64,000 bases of DNA from an uncultured bacterium (GTDB lineage: Bacteria; Verrucomicrobiota; Lentisphaeria; Victivallales; Victivallaceae): positions 1 to 64,000 of the forward strand of contig URVC01000003.1 in NCBI GenBank assembly GCA_900551245.1. The letters run 5' to 3'. Shown here one piece after another: positions 33,296 to 42,208 of this stretch (its first letter is position 1; each line of letters begins with the position of its first letter). The position numbers and the translations under genes were made by a program. A model generated the notes under the pieces. It saw only the letters and a program-made list of their open reading frames with translations, did no database searches and was not told the origin of the DNA.

Positions 33296-35707
33296 TCAGC
33301 GGGAGAGAAACTTCCGGAAGCGCTCCAGCGTGGCAACACGGGTCAGCTCGTCGATGGTGAGAAATTTCATCCAGTCCAGAAACTCCCGGCTGAAACGGGC
33401 GGGAGCGGCCAGCACCTCGGGTTCGCGGAACCGCCCGTCACGGAAATAGATCGGCGACGCCGCAGACCGGATCCGCTCCGGAACTCCCGCTTCCCGCAAC
33501 TCGGCCAGATACCAGCAGAGTTCCCGCTCGATGATTTCCTGCTCGAACACAAGCGTTCCGGTCGCGGGGAGCGTTCCGGAAAAGGTGGTAACGCAGAGCC
33601 CGTTGCGGATCAATTTCAAGTCGATCGCTTTCCCCGGCCGGTCGTACACTGTGAGCAGCACCCGGCGCCGGGTGCCGTCAGGCACAAGTATATCGCCGCT
33701 GGTCCGGCCGTCGATCTCGAGCAAAACCACCGCCCCATCCCAGGTGGTGACCGTCCGCCGCTCGCGCAGCCCCTTCCGAAGTGCCGCCTCCGTCAGCGCC
33801 TCCATCCGGACGAAGGTCGCGCCGCGCCCGTCGCCGGGCGTCCGGCCGACGTCGAAGGCGGAATCGCTGGTCGCGCAGCAACCGATCCGGTAGCCGAGAT
33901 TCAGCAGCATATACCAGAATTCCGATGCGCCCGGCGTGTCGGCGTTGTAGAAAAGATCCAGACAGGGCATCATCTCCGGCGCGCAGAGAAGCCAGAGAAA
34001 GACCTCTTTCCCGGTCATCCAGGAGTATCGGCGGCCATCCTCCTCGCGAATCACGTCGTTGTAAAGCGGGTGAACCGGTATGGCCACGCCGCCGCGCGAA
34101 GTGATGTATCGCCGCGCCAGTTCAAAATTCGTCACGCCTTCGGTATCCGTCAACAGCGTGATTGGTTCCACGCCGACATTGCCGACGTGGCCACGCCAGT
34201 TTTTCGGGAACTCGGCATTGAGCCGCAGCAGAAAGCGGTCGTCGGACAATCGCTCCGCAAGGCGCTTGTAATCGGTGACATCGCCGTCGTTGGCGAACCG
34301 GGAGGAACACCAGAGCCAGTCGTAATGCTCCGCCCGGGCCGCGAACGCGAAGAGCGGCAGATTCCCTTGATAGATGTTCTCCCCGTGGATGAGATGCGCA
34401 TGAAAGTCCCCTTTGAACCACCCCCGTTCCCGCAATTCGGGCCAGTACGGCTCCTCCCGCACCTCCGGGCGCCCTGCGGCGGAAAACGCGTAAGATCCGC
34501 GTGTCCAGAAACTCGTGGATTTTTCATGCCATACCGGCCGGGAGACCTCCGCCCCGCCGAACGGAGTTCCGGCGAGATCGAACCAGCGGACCGGCGTTCC
34601 GGAATCGGTGATCTTGAGCGTCGCCGGTCCGGAACACTCCCCCCGGACAAGATGCCGGTCCGGCGCCTCCTCCACCGCGATCACGACGCCATCGGCCGGC
34701 GCGCGGAGATTCGGGACAAACGTATCCCTTTTTCCCTCGGCCACCGCCTTCAGCGAATAGATTCCCGGGGCAACGACGGTCAGGGCGAACGTGCCGTCCG
34801 GCGCGGTTTCCGCCAGTTCGCCGGTATCCGCCATGACGATGCTGCCGGGGGGAGCAAATCCGCGGATGCAGGCGGAACTTGCCTGAAAACGGAAGATGAA
34901 ATTCCGTTCTTCCCCGATCCCCTCCAGTTCGATCCGGTCCGGATAAATCCGGACGACGGTCGCGGTCGGGGTTGCCGCATTGCAGATTGCACGCACCGTC
35001 TTGTGCAGCACGCCGTTGCGCAGTGCGATGCCGCCGGGGTGATAGTGGCCGGAGAACCAGCCACGGACATGGTCGAAACCGTCGAGAAGTTCGAGCAGCT
35101 CCTGATGATCCCACATACGCGCGTTTTCGCCGCTGGCGTCGAGCCAGAGCGGCACGTGGCAGAAGATCACGGCGAGCTCGCCGGCATCCCGACTCGCCTC
35201 GAGCTTCTCTTTGAGATACGCTTTTGAATCCGGCGACAACATGCCATCCCATTCCCGCAGATCAAGCCACGGATGGGCGGCACGGAATTTGGCGGCGAGC
35301 CGGCGGCGCACCGAGCCGGGCGGCGAAAAACGGCTCACATCCAGTCCGTTGAGGACGATGAACCGCACCTTCCCGACGGAGAAATCATAGGACATGCTGT
35401 TGAGCCCGAATAGGTTCAGCAGTTCCGACTCGGAGTACTGCACATAATCGTGATTCCCGACCACGTGGCGGACCGGCACGGTGGAGAGTCGAAGGTTCTC
35501 CAGCATCAGCGGGATCTCCTCCCGCGAGAAGCCGTCGCCCAGATCGCCGAGACTCACCACGAAATCGAGATCGCGGATGCCGTTCAATCGCCGCACCGTC
35601 TCCCGGTGGAGGCGGTGCCCGGACCGGTAGTTGCGTTCTCCGCAGGATTCCCGGTCCGCGTACTGCGGATCGCCGATCAGCGCGAAAGCTACTGGAGTTT
35701 CTTCCAT
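33296..35707 (-). CDS. Calcineurin-like phosphoesterase fused to a CehA/McbA-type PHP domain
   Basis: An 803-residue protein without signal peptide. Residues 1-250: metallophosphoesterase with GDPQYAD (first metal motif, here DxQ instead of DxH), SLGDLGDG, GNHD, FCHVP and SGHYHPGG. Residues about 250-420: Ig-like beta domains. Residues about 425-680: PHP-like metallohydrolase of the CehA/McbA type, with GDFHAHLIHG and VAIPVHP. A C-terminal beta/helical part follows. Two different metal-dependent hydrolases in one chain is unusual. The gene is 7 bp after the LacI gene on the same strand, so the two are an operon. Substrate: unknown, perhaps a phosphorylated or phosphodiester-linked sugar. Confidence 0.72.
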   Translation of the reverse strand: MEETPVAFALIGDPQYADRESCGERNYRSGHRLHRETVRRLNGIRDLDFVVSLGDLGDGFSREEIPLMLENLRLSTVPVRHVVGNHDYVQYSESELLNLFGLNSMSYDFSVGKVRFIVLNGLDVSRFSPPGSVRRRLAAKFRAAHPWLDLREWDGMLSPDSKAYLKEKLEASRDAGELAVIFCHVPLWLDASGENARMWDHQELLELLDGFDHVRGWFSGHYHPGGIALRNGVLHKTVRAICNAATPTATVVRIYPDRIELEGIGEERNFIFRFQASSACIRGFAPPGSIVMADTGELAETAPDGTFALTVVAPGIYSLKAVAEGKRDTFVPNLRAPADGVVIAVEEAPDRHLVRGECSGPATLKITDSGTPVRWFDLAGTPFGGAEVSRPVWHEKSTSFWTRGSYAFSAAGRPEVREEPYWPELRERGWFKGDFHAHLIHGENIYQGNLPLFAFAARAEHYDWLWCSSRFANDGDVTDYKRLAERLSDDRFLLRLNAEFPKNWRGHVGNVGVEPITLLTDTEGVTNFELARRYITSRGGVAIPVHPLYNDVIREEDGRRYSWMTGKEVFLWLLCAPEMMPCLDLFYNADTPGASEFWYMLLNLGYRIGCCATSDSAFDVGRTPGDGRGATFVRMEALTEAALRKGLRERRTVTTWDGAVVLLEIDGRTSGDILVPDGTRRRVLLTVYDRPGKAIDLKLIRNGLCVTTFSGTLPATGTLVFEQEIIERELCWYLAELREAGVPERIRSAASPIYFRDGRFREPEVLAAPARFSREFLDWMKFLTIDELTRVATLERFRKFLSR

Positions 35708-35714
35708 TTTCCCC

Positions 35715-36743
35715 TCAACCCTCAAGTTTTCCGGGGTCAGAATCCGAATTTCCTTTCATTCTTCGCCTTCCGCCGCAGCGGGTTCCAAGGTATGGGACGC
35801 TCACGCTCCGCTCCGCGTTTCCGACGGGTCTTTGAATCAGTTCAAGCAGCTTCCGAATCCGGGCAAGTTCGTTCTCCGCCAGCACCTTGAGGCAGATCGA
35901 AGGGACCGGAGACAACGCATGCGTCTGCAAAAGCACCACCCGGCTCTCCATCACCTGAAATTCCCCCGCCTGCGCAACCATCTCCTCCAGCCGCCGGGCG
36001 TCCCCAAGCACCCAGCCGTCATAGCATCCGGAGGAAAGCATCCGTTTGAATTCGGTCAGATCGCCGAAACAGTCGCTCACCGCGTCCGCCGCCGGATCAA
36101 ACTCGGGAAACACCTCCCGGATACCCCGGATGATCTTCGCCGAACGGGAATAGATCTTCCCCAGATCCTCCGGATGGGGCTGCGCCCCCATCATGGCGAA
36201 AAGAGCGATTCGCCGCGCCCCGTGCTTCCGCAGCGTTTCCGCCGCCTCACGCCCCGCGGCAAAATGATCGCTCATCACCAGCGGACAGGGAGCGGCATGG
36301 GCCTCTCCGAGCCCGACCACACGGATTCCAGTTTCCTGCAGACGTTTCACATCCTCGTACAGACGGTCGCTGAACCCGTTCAGCACCACCAGGTCCGGCC
36401 GGGTTTCCAGACAGCGCCGCAACGACTCCGAACGGTGCCCGAGCCGGAGAACCGGCCGGAATCCGGCAAGGTAGAGCTCGCTCACCAGAAGCTTCAACTC
36501 ACGGGCGCTCTCCGGATGGTCCAGCAGCTCCAGACTGGCGATGACAGCCACCTCCGGCTCCAGCCCGTTCTGCCTCGTCCCCGGCAGATTACGCGGCTCC
36601 CAGCCGATATCTTCCAGATATTCCCGGATCTTCTTCCGCAGCTCCGGACTCACATAGGAGTTCCCGTTGATCGCCCGCGAAACGGTCGCCATACTGACGC
36701 CGCAGTGTTCCGCAATTTCCCTGACTGTGATCTTCCGATTCAT
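35715..36743 (-). CDS. LacI-family transcriptional regulator
   Basis: A 342-residue protein. The HTH is ITVREIAEHCGVSMATVSRA; the sensor domain follows (LVSELYLAGFRPVLRLGHRS; AAGREAAETLRKHGARRIALF). The C-terminal sensor half is divergent from classical LacI proteins but is similar in layout to the LacI protein encoded at 55372-56418. Promoter TTGAAT-N17-TATACT (36797-36769, minus strand). A pair of long inverted repeats upstream (36803-36864) may be its operators. It is cotranscribed with the phosphoesterase-PHP gene. Confidence 0.85.
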   Translation of the reverse strand: MNRKITVREIAEHCGVSMATVSRAINGNSYVSPELRKKIREYLEDIGWEPRNLPGTRQNGLEPEVAVIASLELLDHPESARELKLLVSELYLAGFRPVLRLGHRSESLRRCLETRPDLVVLNGFSDRLYEDVKRLQETGIRVVGLGEAHAAPCPLVMSDHFAAGREAAETLRKHGARRIALFAMMGAQPHPEDLGKIYSRSAKIIRGIREVFPEFDPAADAVSDCFGDLTEFKRMLSSGCYDGWVLGDARRLEEMVAQAGEFQVMESRVVLLQTHALSPVPSICLKVLAENELARIRKLLELIQRPVGNAERSVSVPYLGTRCGGRRRMKGNSDSDPGKLEG

Positions 36744-36768
36744 TTTCGCTCCCGTTCTGTCTGCTTTC

Positions 36769-36864
36769 AGTATACATCACAGGAACGTGAAATTCAAGAG
36801 CTGATATGAAAAATATTTCACATTAATTATATTTAAAAAATTAATAAGAAATATTTTTCATATC
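36769..36864 (-). promoter_or_regulatory. LacI promoter and a 17-bp perfect inverted repeat
   Basis: Promoter on the minus strand: TTGAAT (36797-36792), 17-bp spacer, TATACT (36774-36769). Upstream, GATATGAAAAATATTTC (36803-36819) is repeated exactly in inverted orientation at 36848-36864, separated by 28 AT-rich bases. The left copy contains the near-palindrome TGAAAAATATTTCA. Positions directly upstream of -35 suit paired operator sites and DNA looping. Confidence 0.55.
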
Positions 36865-36867
36865 GAT

Positions 36868-36891
36868 CCGGACAAAAGCCGCATTGTCCGG
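36868..36891 (-). terminator. Stem-loop after the 1080-residue GH gene
   Basis: CCGGACAA (36868-36875) and TTGTCCGG (36884-36891) form an 8-bp stem with an 8-base loop, 19 bases after the stop codon at 36910. No T-run follows directly on the minus strand, so it is a probable but imperfect terminator or 3' protective hairpin. Confidence 0.5.
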
Positions 36892-36909
36892 CCAGGGACT
36901 GAAGGATCT

Positions 36910-39900
36910 TCAATAGACCACTTCGAAGTAGGGTGTGCCGTATTCGAACGTGGAGGTATCCCACGCAAAATGGAGCGCGCCGTTTTGGAGTTCCACCGGC
37001 AGCTCCCGTTCGCGCGAACCATTCAGATTGAGCGCGTAAACTTTTGGCGTACCCTTCCGGCTGGTTTTCAGCGAGAAATCAAATCTGCCCGCACGCATCA
37101 GCTGTTGCATGTCGCCGACGTCGAGTTCGGCGTCGAAGTTCTCGGTGGAGAAAACCGCGTTTTCCGCCGCGAACATCGTCCCGATCACCACCAGCAGCCG
37201 CCCGGAATCCACCACCGGCTTCTCATTTTCCAGCGAAATCGCCGCGATGGTGCAGGGTGTGCTCGCCGACTGCACCGACAGCGCCGAGAGCTTCACCGCG
37301 CCGCTCCCTTTCACCACGGCCGCCTGAAACTTCGGGGCGTCAACCGTCAGCGTGTGGTTGCGCACGTCGGTGCGGATTTCGCCGGTCTCGCTCTCGAAGA
37401 GCCCGGAATCCACATCGGTCCGGTTCCCCGCCGGAAGCACCCCCGCCCGGCGGAGGTTCGCCACCTGCTGCCGGAGAATCTCCAGATTCCGCCGGTTCTC
37501 CTCGTTCAGCTTCACCCACATGCCCATGCTCCGGGCGGCGGAGAAGTGCTCCGGCTCCACCTGCAGCGTCGCCGCCGGATTGGCCGGATTGCGGTAGTCG
37601 GAACCGATTTTCGTCAGCAGAAAGAGGGCGTTGTATCCACCCCCGATCGCGCCGGTGTAGTCGGGGGAGTTCAGCACCTTTTCCGGCACGTGAAACGAAA
37701 CGGCGTGTTTCGCGCTCCGGATGTCCCCCCGCTGCCAGCCGAAAGCGCAGAAGAGCGAATTCATGACGCCGGAAAGACTTTCCGCCGCGTCGAACGCATT
37801 CGGCTGAAACGGCTGATAATAGAGCTTGACCGTATTGCTGTGCGGCGTGAGCATCTGCCAGTCCTGCAGACTGGCGAAGGCGGCCCACACCGGCGGCGCC
37901 TCATGGGCGAAACGGTTGTAGCCGCAGTGGGAGAACTCCGTCATGAAGAACGGCTTGCCAAGCACCCGCGTCGCCGCCGCACGGCCGAGGTAGTTGTCGA
38001 AGAGCGAAAGCGAACTGGTCTGACTCACTGTCGCCATCGTCCCCTTGAGCCACGCACCGTAGTGAAGACGCTGGCGGTAGTTCGGGGGATAGAGCGCCGC
38101 CTTCCCCGGATGGGCGAAATAGGTGTGCATCGCCACCGCGTTGAAATCTCCGCGGGCATCCCCTTCGAGATTGCGCATGAACATATCCCAGTTGGTGACG
38201 AATCCCTGAAATCCGGACTCCTTCACCACGCCGAGGTAGAAGGCGTTCATCGCGGCGATTTCGCGGCGCAGAAACTTCCGGGCGGCCGCACCGTCGGCAC
38301 TGTCGGCGCGCAACAGGTCCCCGCTGAACGGCGGCACCGTTTCGGGGGCCGCAGGATTCCAGTATCTCCGCCACTCCGGCGTGAAGAGCGCGATCTTCCC
38401 CCCTTTGTTGAAGTTGAAGAGATGCTCCTGCTCGTTGAAGAAGGTGATTCCGACCAGCTGAGGATCGTCGATCAGCGCCTTCCCGGTGTAGGGATTCGGC
38501 CGCTTGAGCAGAAAATCGAATCCCGCCTTCCAGTGGTTCCGATAGCGGGGATCGTGAAAAAGCCGAAAGCGGGCATAGGTGGAATCATCCGTCTTGACCG
38601 CACCGGTGAACATCTCCGAACTGGTGACGATGTCGAGCATGAGATAGATGCCGCGGTCGCACAGACATTTCAGAAGATAGTAGTAGCGGTCGGCGAACGC
38701 CGGGTCGATCGTCAACGCTTCCACACTCTGGGCCATCGGCACTTCGGCGAGCGCTTTGCGCGCCTTTCCCTGCTTCGGCAGACCGCTGTTCCCGGCGAGA
38801 CCGGCGTCGAGAAAATGGAACCGGACCACATTCATCCCCGCCAGGCGGATCTCCTCGGCGAACTCCTCGATCTCCGGATGAGTGAACTTGTAAAATGCGT
38901 GCGACCAGTCCCGCGGCGTGAAGTTGAATCCACGCAGCCGGACCGGTTCCTCCGGCGCCGCCTCGAAATAGAGCCGCCCCGTCCGGTCCGCCCGGAGCCG
39001 GCCGCAACGGTCGATGTCATAGCGCTTCACATACTGCGAAAGATCGAGCGCGGAACCGGGAATCCGTTTCCACTGGTCGATCCTTTGCGGCGTGATGTGC
39101 TTCCACTGGACAGGATCCATCTTCACCGGCCGCCACTCCTTCCCCCGCTTGAGTTCGGTAATCCGGCTGATCTTCTCGCGGAACGGCACCGCACCGCAGA
39201 CGAACTTCCAGCCCGCCGAACCGCTCAACACCCGGACCGCAATCCGGTTTCTCCCCTTCTTCACCGGGAAATTGAAGATGTGATCAGTCGGCAGGTAGGT
39301 GGACTCGCGGTTGCCGGTGGCAAGCGTATCGTAGACCAGTTCCCCGTTGACGTAAAATTCGAACCAGTAATCGGCCGCACAGCCGATCTGCATGACCCCA
39401 TCCTCTTTCGCCTTGAACTCGTTGAAGAGCACCGCGGGGCGTTTCTCCCCCGGGGAACTGCCGTACTTTGCAACATCGAGAACACCGTCCTGCAGCTCCA
39501 CCGTCCTGCCGGCGACGCCGCCCAGCGTTTCCGGAACACTCCGCACCTGTTCCAGCGAAACGGATTTCAACTCCGGCGAAAGGAAGAGCGTCCACTTCGG
39601 ATTCAACGCGAGCGGGAGAAAGTTCACCACCTTCTCCAGTTTGACGCCCCCCACCAGGAAGCGGGTTCCCTTCGGGAGTTTCCCCGCCATCAGCATCGGC
39701 GAACGGATCACGCCCTCATACGCCGCTTTTGCCGTGAACTCCCGCGAAATCTCCTGCCAGGAGGTGGTCACGGTAAAGTTGCGCTGCGAATTGCCGATCA
39801 TCGCCCACGGCTTCTGATCCTGAATGCAGTTCGCCCCCATTTCGGCGGAGCGATCGGCCTTGATGCAGAAGCGGTAACGGTAACGCCCCCCCGGCACAAT

Positions 39901-40152
39901 CGTCTGTTTCGACACGAAATTGATCTGAAGACTCCAGGGGGAACTCCCTTCCTTCGCCTCCAGAATCGTGAACTCCCCGCAGGGATCCCCCGCCGGCGTA
40001 CTCTCCTGCGCCGGGCGGAACGAGACACGTTTTGCATCGTACCGCATCCCCGGGACCTTTTCCCCCCTGAAATCCCACTCCTGCAAGAGTTCCGCACCGG
40101 GCAGCGAAAGCGTCAGCCCGAACAACAATGCAAAAAACAACCCTGGATTCAT
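36910..40152 (-). CDS. Large secreted multidomain clan GH-A glycoside hydrolase
   Basis: A 1080-residue protein. Signal peptide about 1-20; CBM4/9-like jelly roll about 22-175; a beta-sandwich module about 245-325 that is shared with the metallo-beta-lactamase-fold protein encoded at 8067-9467; TIM barrel about 400-790 with candidate acid/base Glu574 (FFNEQE) and nucleophile Glu739 (FFMTEF); C-terminal beta domains. It is a clear paralogue of the frameshifted protein encoded at 51863-55044: both share a NPYTG segment about 25 residues before the acid/base. Family is GH5-like but not assigned. It follows a pseudopilin gene by 73 bp on the same strand. Shine-Dalgarno AAGGTGG. Confidence 0.75.
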   Translation of the reverse strand: MNPGLFFALLFGLTLSLPGAELLQEWDFRGEKVPGMRYDAKRVSFRPAQESTPAGDPCGEFTILEAKEGSSPWSLQINFVSKQTIVPGGRYRYRFCIKADRSAEMGANCIQDQKPWAMIGNSQRNFTVTTSWQEISREFTAKAAYEGVIRSPMLMAGKLPKGTRFLVGGVKLEKVVNFLPLALNPKWTLFLSPELKSVSLEQVRSVPETLGGVAGRTVELQDGVLDVAKYGSSPGEKRPAVLFNEFKAKEDGVMQIGCAADYWFEFYVNGELVYDTLATGNRESTYLPTDHIFNFPVKKGRNRIAVRVLSGSAGWKFVCGAVPFREKISRITELKRGKEWRPVKMDPVQWKHITPQRIDQWKRIPGSALDLSQYVKRYDIDRCGRLRADRTGRLYFEAAPEEPVRLRGFNFTPRDWSHAFYKFTHPEIEEFAEEIRLAGMNVVRFHFLDAGLAGNSGLPKQGKARKALAEVPMAQSVEALTIDPAFADRYYYLLKCLCDRGIYLMLDIVTSSEMFTGAVKTDDSTYARFRLFHDPRYRNHWKAGFDFLLKRPNPYTGKALIDDPQLVGITFFNEQEHLFNFNKGGKIALFTPEWRRYWNPAAPETVPPFSGDLLRADSADGAAARKFLRREIAAMNAFYLGVVKESGFQGFVTNWDMFMRNLEGDARGDFNAVAMHTYFAHPGKAALYPPNYRQRLHYGAWLKGTMATVSQTSSLSLFDNYLGRAAATRVLGKPFFMTEFSHCGYNRFAHEAPPVWAAFASLQDWQMLTPHSNTVKLYYQPFQPNAFDAAESLSGVMNSLFCAFGWQRGDIRSAKHAVSFHVPEKVLNSPDYTGAIGGGYNALFLLTKIGSDYRNPANPAATLQVEPEHFSAARSMGMWVKLNEENRRNLEILRQQVANLRRAGVLPAGNRTDVDSGLFESETGEIRTDVRNHTLTVDAPKFQAAVVKGSGAVKLSALSVQSASTPCTIAAISLENEKPVVDSGRLLVVIGTMFAAENAVFSTENFDAELDVGDMQQLMRAGRFDFSLKTSRKGTPKVYALNLNGSRERELPVELQNGALHFAWDTSTFEYGTPYFEVVY

Positions 40153-40225
40153 ACGTCACACCACCTTTCTTGTTATCTTATCAACGTGATCGATCACTTC
40201 GTGCAATTCATCCCTCCGCCCCCCG

Positions 40226-40981
40226 CTAGAGATAGGGGAACCAGAAACCGCAGCTGCCGCAGGCGGGATCCGCGGTCACCCCGACATGGGAACAAGTTGC
40301 TTCCCCGGGGCGGATGCTGGAAACATGGCCGTCGAAGTAGAGGATCGTATTGCGGTTTTGATGGCTCCATGCGCCGGTCTCCACCTTGCTCAGATTGCCG
40401 ATGGCAGAAGTTTTCTGAAACTGGTTCACCCCTTCCGCCCAGAATGCAGCTGAAGATGGCTTCCGGACCCGGCTGATTTTATGAAACCAGTAACTCCCAT
40501 CCGTGACTGCGGCGCGTGTATCCGCATCGACTCGCATTCCGTAGAGCCCGAAGAACTTGAAATGTTTTTCCTTTTTCGAACAACCGCTGTAGGCGTTGCA
40601 GTATTTGACATCCGTCAGCGATGCAAACGGGAACGCCTTGGTAAATGCGGACTGACAGACCCGGGCCACCGGCACCGAGGCCTGCTTTGCGCAGATTCCC
40701 TTCGCCAGTCCCAGTGCCTCGTAGACATAGGAGCTGTGCCCTGCGGAATCCACGCTGTCGTAGCAGTACATGCCCCAATCGGTCGTCATGAGCGAGATGG
40801 TGTCCTTGTTGTTGTTCAGATACCCGAGCACACTCAGAGAAAGCTGTTTCATGATGTTGTAACAGGTGGCGCTCCGCGCCCGTTCCCGCGCATTGTTCAA
40901 CGCGGGCAGCAGTAGCCCGGCAAGGATGGCGATGATCGCTACGACGACAAGAAGTTCAATCAAAGTAAAATATCTTTTCAT
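40226..40981 (-). CDS. Prepilin-type pseudopilin with H-x9-DG motif (locus 3)
   Basis: A 251-residue protein. MKRYFTLIELLVVVAIIAIL is the short basic leader and prepilin helix, with Tyr where Gly would be expected before the cleaved bond. HQNRNTILYFDG is the H-x9-DG motif near residue 220. Several cysteines (for example CSHVG, CGSCGF near the end) could form disulfides. It is transcribed just before the 1080-residue GH. Promoter TTGCTA-N17-TATAAT (41057-41029) and GGAGCAGGAG Shine-Dalgarno are clear. Confidence 0.85.
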   Translation of the reverse strand: MKRYFTLIELLVVVAIIAILAGLLLPALNNARERARSATCYNIMKQLSLSVLGYLNNNKDTISLMTTDWGMYCYDSVDSAGHSSYVYEALGLAKGICAKQASVPVARVCQSAFTKAFPFASLTDVKYCNAYSGCSKKEKHFKFFGLYGMRVDADTRAAVTDGSYWFHKISRVRKPSSAAFWAEGVNQFQKTSAIGNLSKVETGAWSHQNRNTILYFDGHVSSIRPGEATCSHVGVTADPACGSCGFWFPYL

Positions 40982-41009
40982 CTCCTGCTCCCGGTTGGAC
41001 CGATGTTCC

Positions 41010-41057
41010 AGTGAGTTTCACTCCTTTCATTATACTCGAAAAACAAAAAATTAGCAA
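41010..41057 (-). promoter_or_regulatory. Promoter and small dyad before pseudopilin locus 3
   Basis: Minus strand: TTGCTA (41057-41052), 17-bp spacer, TATAAT (41034-41029). A dyad AGTGA-GTT-TCACT (41010-41022) covers the start of the transcript, a position typical of a repressor site. The divergent LacI gene (41220) is the nearest regulator. Confidence 0.58.
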
Positions 41058-41219
41058 CCCCCGGACCTCGAAAATCGCCGCAAAAAACCGCAAACGCAGA
41101 TTTTCCGTACCCGCTGAAAATCATCTTGCGAAAAAAATCCATCCGGCACTTGCATCCCGGCGGAATCACTGCCATCTTATAGCGTTACAGTCACGGAACC
41201 CCGAAACAGCAGGCGCCCA

Positions 41220-42185
41220 ATGAGTCCGGTCAGAAAAACAACGCTGCGCGATATTGCGGCAAATCTGGGGATTTCGATCTCGCAGGCCTCCCGCGCCCTG
41301 AACCGGAAGCCGGATGTCGCGCCGGAAATCCGGGAGAAGGTCCTCGCGCTGGCGAAGAAGCTGAACTACCGAAACACCTCCGGAAAACATGTGAAAACCA
41401 TCGGCGTGCTGGTGCCCTGGTTTCAATACTCGTTCGACGCCTTCGTCGATGAGATCATCACGCAGACCAGACAGCGCAAGCTCCACATGATCATCTTTCC
41501 CCGCAACGATGTTCCCGCCCTCGACAGCCAGCTGATCGACGGCGCCCTCGCCGTCGGAGAGAGGATCTCCAGCGAATGGGGCAGACAGCACAACATTCCG
41601 CTGGTGGTCATCAACAACTTCGGATGGGTGCTCGACAATGTGAGTTCCGTGATGCCCGACGCGGACGGCGAAAGCCGGCAGGCACTGGAGCATCTCATCG
41701 CGCTGGGACACCGGAAGATCGCCCGGTTGCGCGGACCGGTATCCACCGACCGAGAACGCAACCGCGGCCTGGATGAGTTCTACCGCATCGCCGGGCAATA
41801 CGGCATACGGGAATCGGTCCGCAACATCTGCGCGAGCAGTCCGGAAGAGATGGAAATGCACCTCCGCACTCTGCTGGACGAGGGGTTCACCGCGTTCATC
41901 CTGATTCCGATCGAATGGATTTCGCGTTGCGTGAAAACGATCCGGGACAGCGGCCGGGAGATTCCCCGGGATGTCTCGCTCATCGTTTATGAAGAAACCA
42001 GTGTCACTCCGTTTCAGTCGCCGCCGCTTACCGCCTTCGCCATCGACTACTCGGAACTGGTCCGGAACGCGCTCGACCAGCTTCTTCTGGAAATCAACGG
42101 CGAAAAGGGCGAAAGTCAGATCGTCGTACCGACCAGGCTGATTCTCCGCGAGTCCACCGGCCCCTGCCCCTCTGCCCCGCAATAA
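41220..42185 (+). CDS. LacI-family transcriptional regulator
   Basis: A 321-residue protein. HTH TTLRDIAANLGISISQASRA is followed by the sensor domain (IGVLVPWFQYSFDAFVDEII; LEHLIALGHRKIARLRG). It is divergent from the pseudopilin-GH operon, which it probably controls. The start codon lacks a strong Shine-Dalgarno and no clear promoter was found in 41060-41219. The 3' end is 23 bp from the convergent AraC gene. Confidence 0.87.
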   Translation: MSPVRKTTLRDIAANLGISISQASRALNRKPDVAPEIREKVLALAKKLNYRNTSGKHVKTIGVLVPWFQYSFDAFVDEIITQTRQRKLHMIIFPRNDVPALDSQLIDGALAVGERISSEWGRQHNIPLVVINNFGWVLDNVSSVMPDADGESRQALEHLIALGHRKIARLRGPVSTDRERNRGLDEFYRIAGQYGIRESVRNICASSPEEMEMHLRTLLDEGFTAFILIPIEWISRCVKTIRDSGREIPRDVSLIVYEETSVTPFQSPPLTAFAIDYSELVRNALDQLLLEINGEKGESQIVVPTRLILRESTGPCPSAPQ

Positions 42186-42208
42186 CGGCCGGCGGCCGGA
42201 ATGCTTCT

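Noticed and set aside
36970..40476. A 1168-codon open frame opposite the 1080-residue GH
   Set aside because: Arg/His/Pro-rich, no recognisable domain and no start signals, and it runs into the pseudopilin gene. The minus-strand GH has signal peptide, domains and catalytic motifs.
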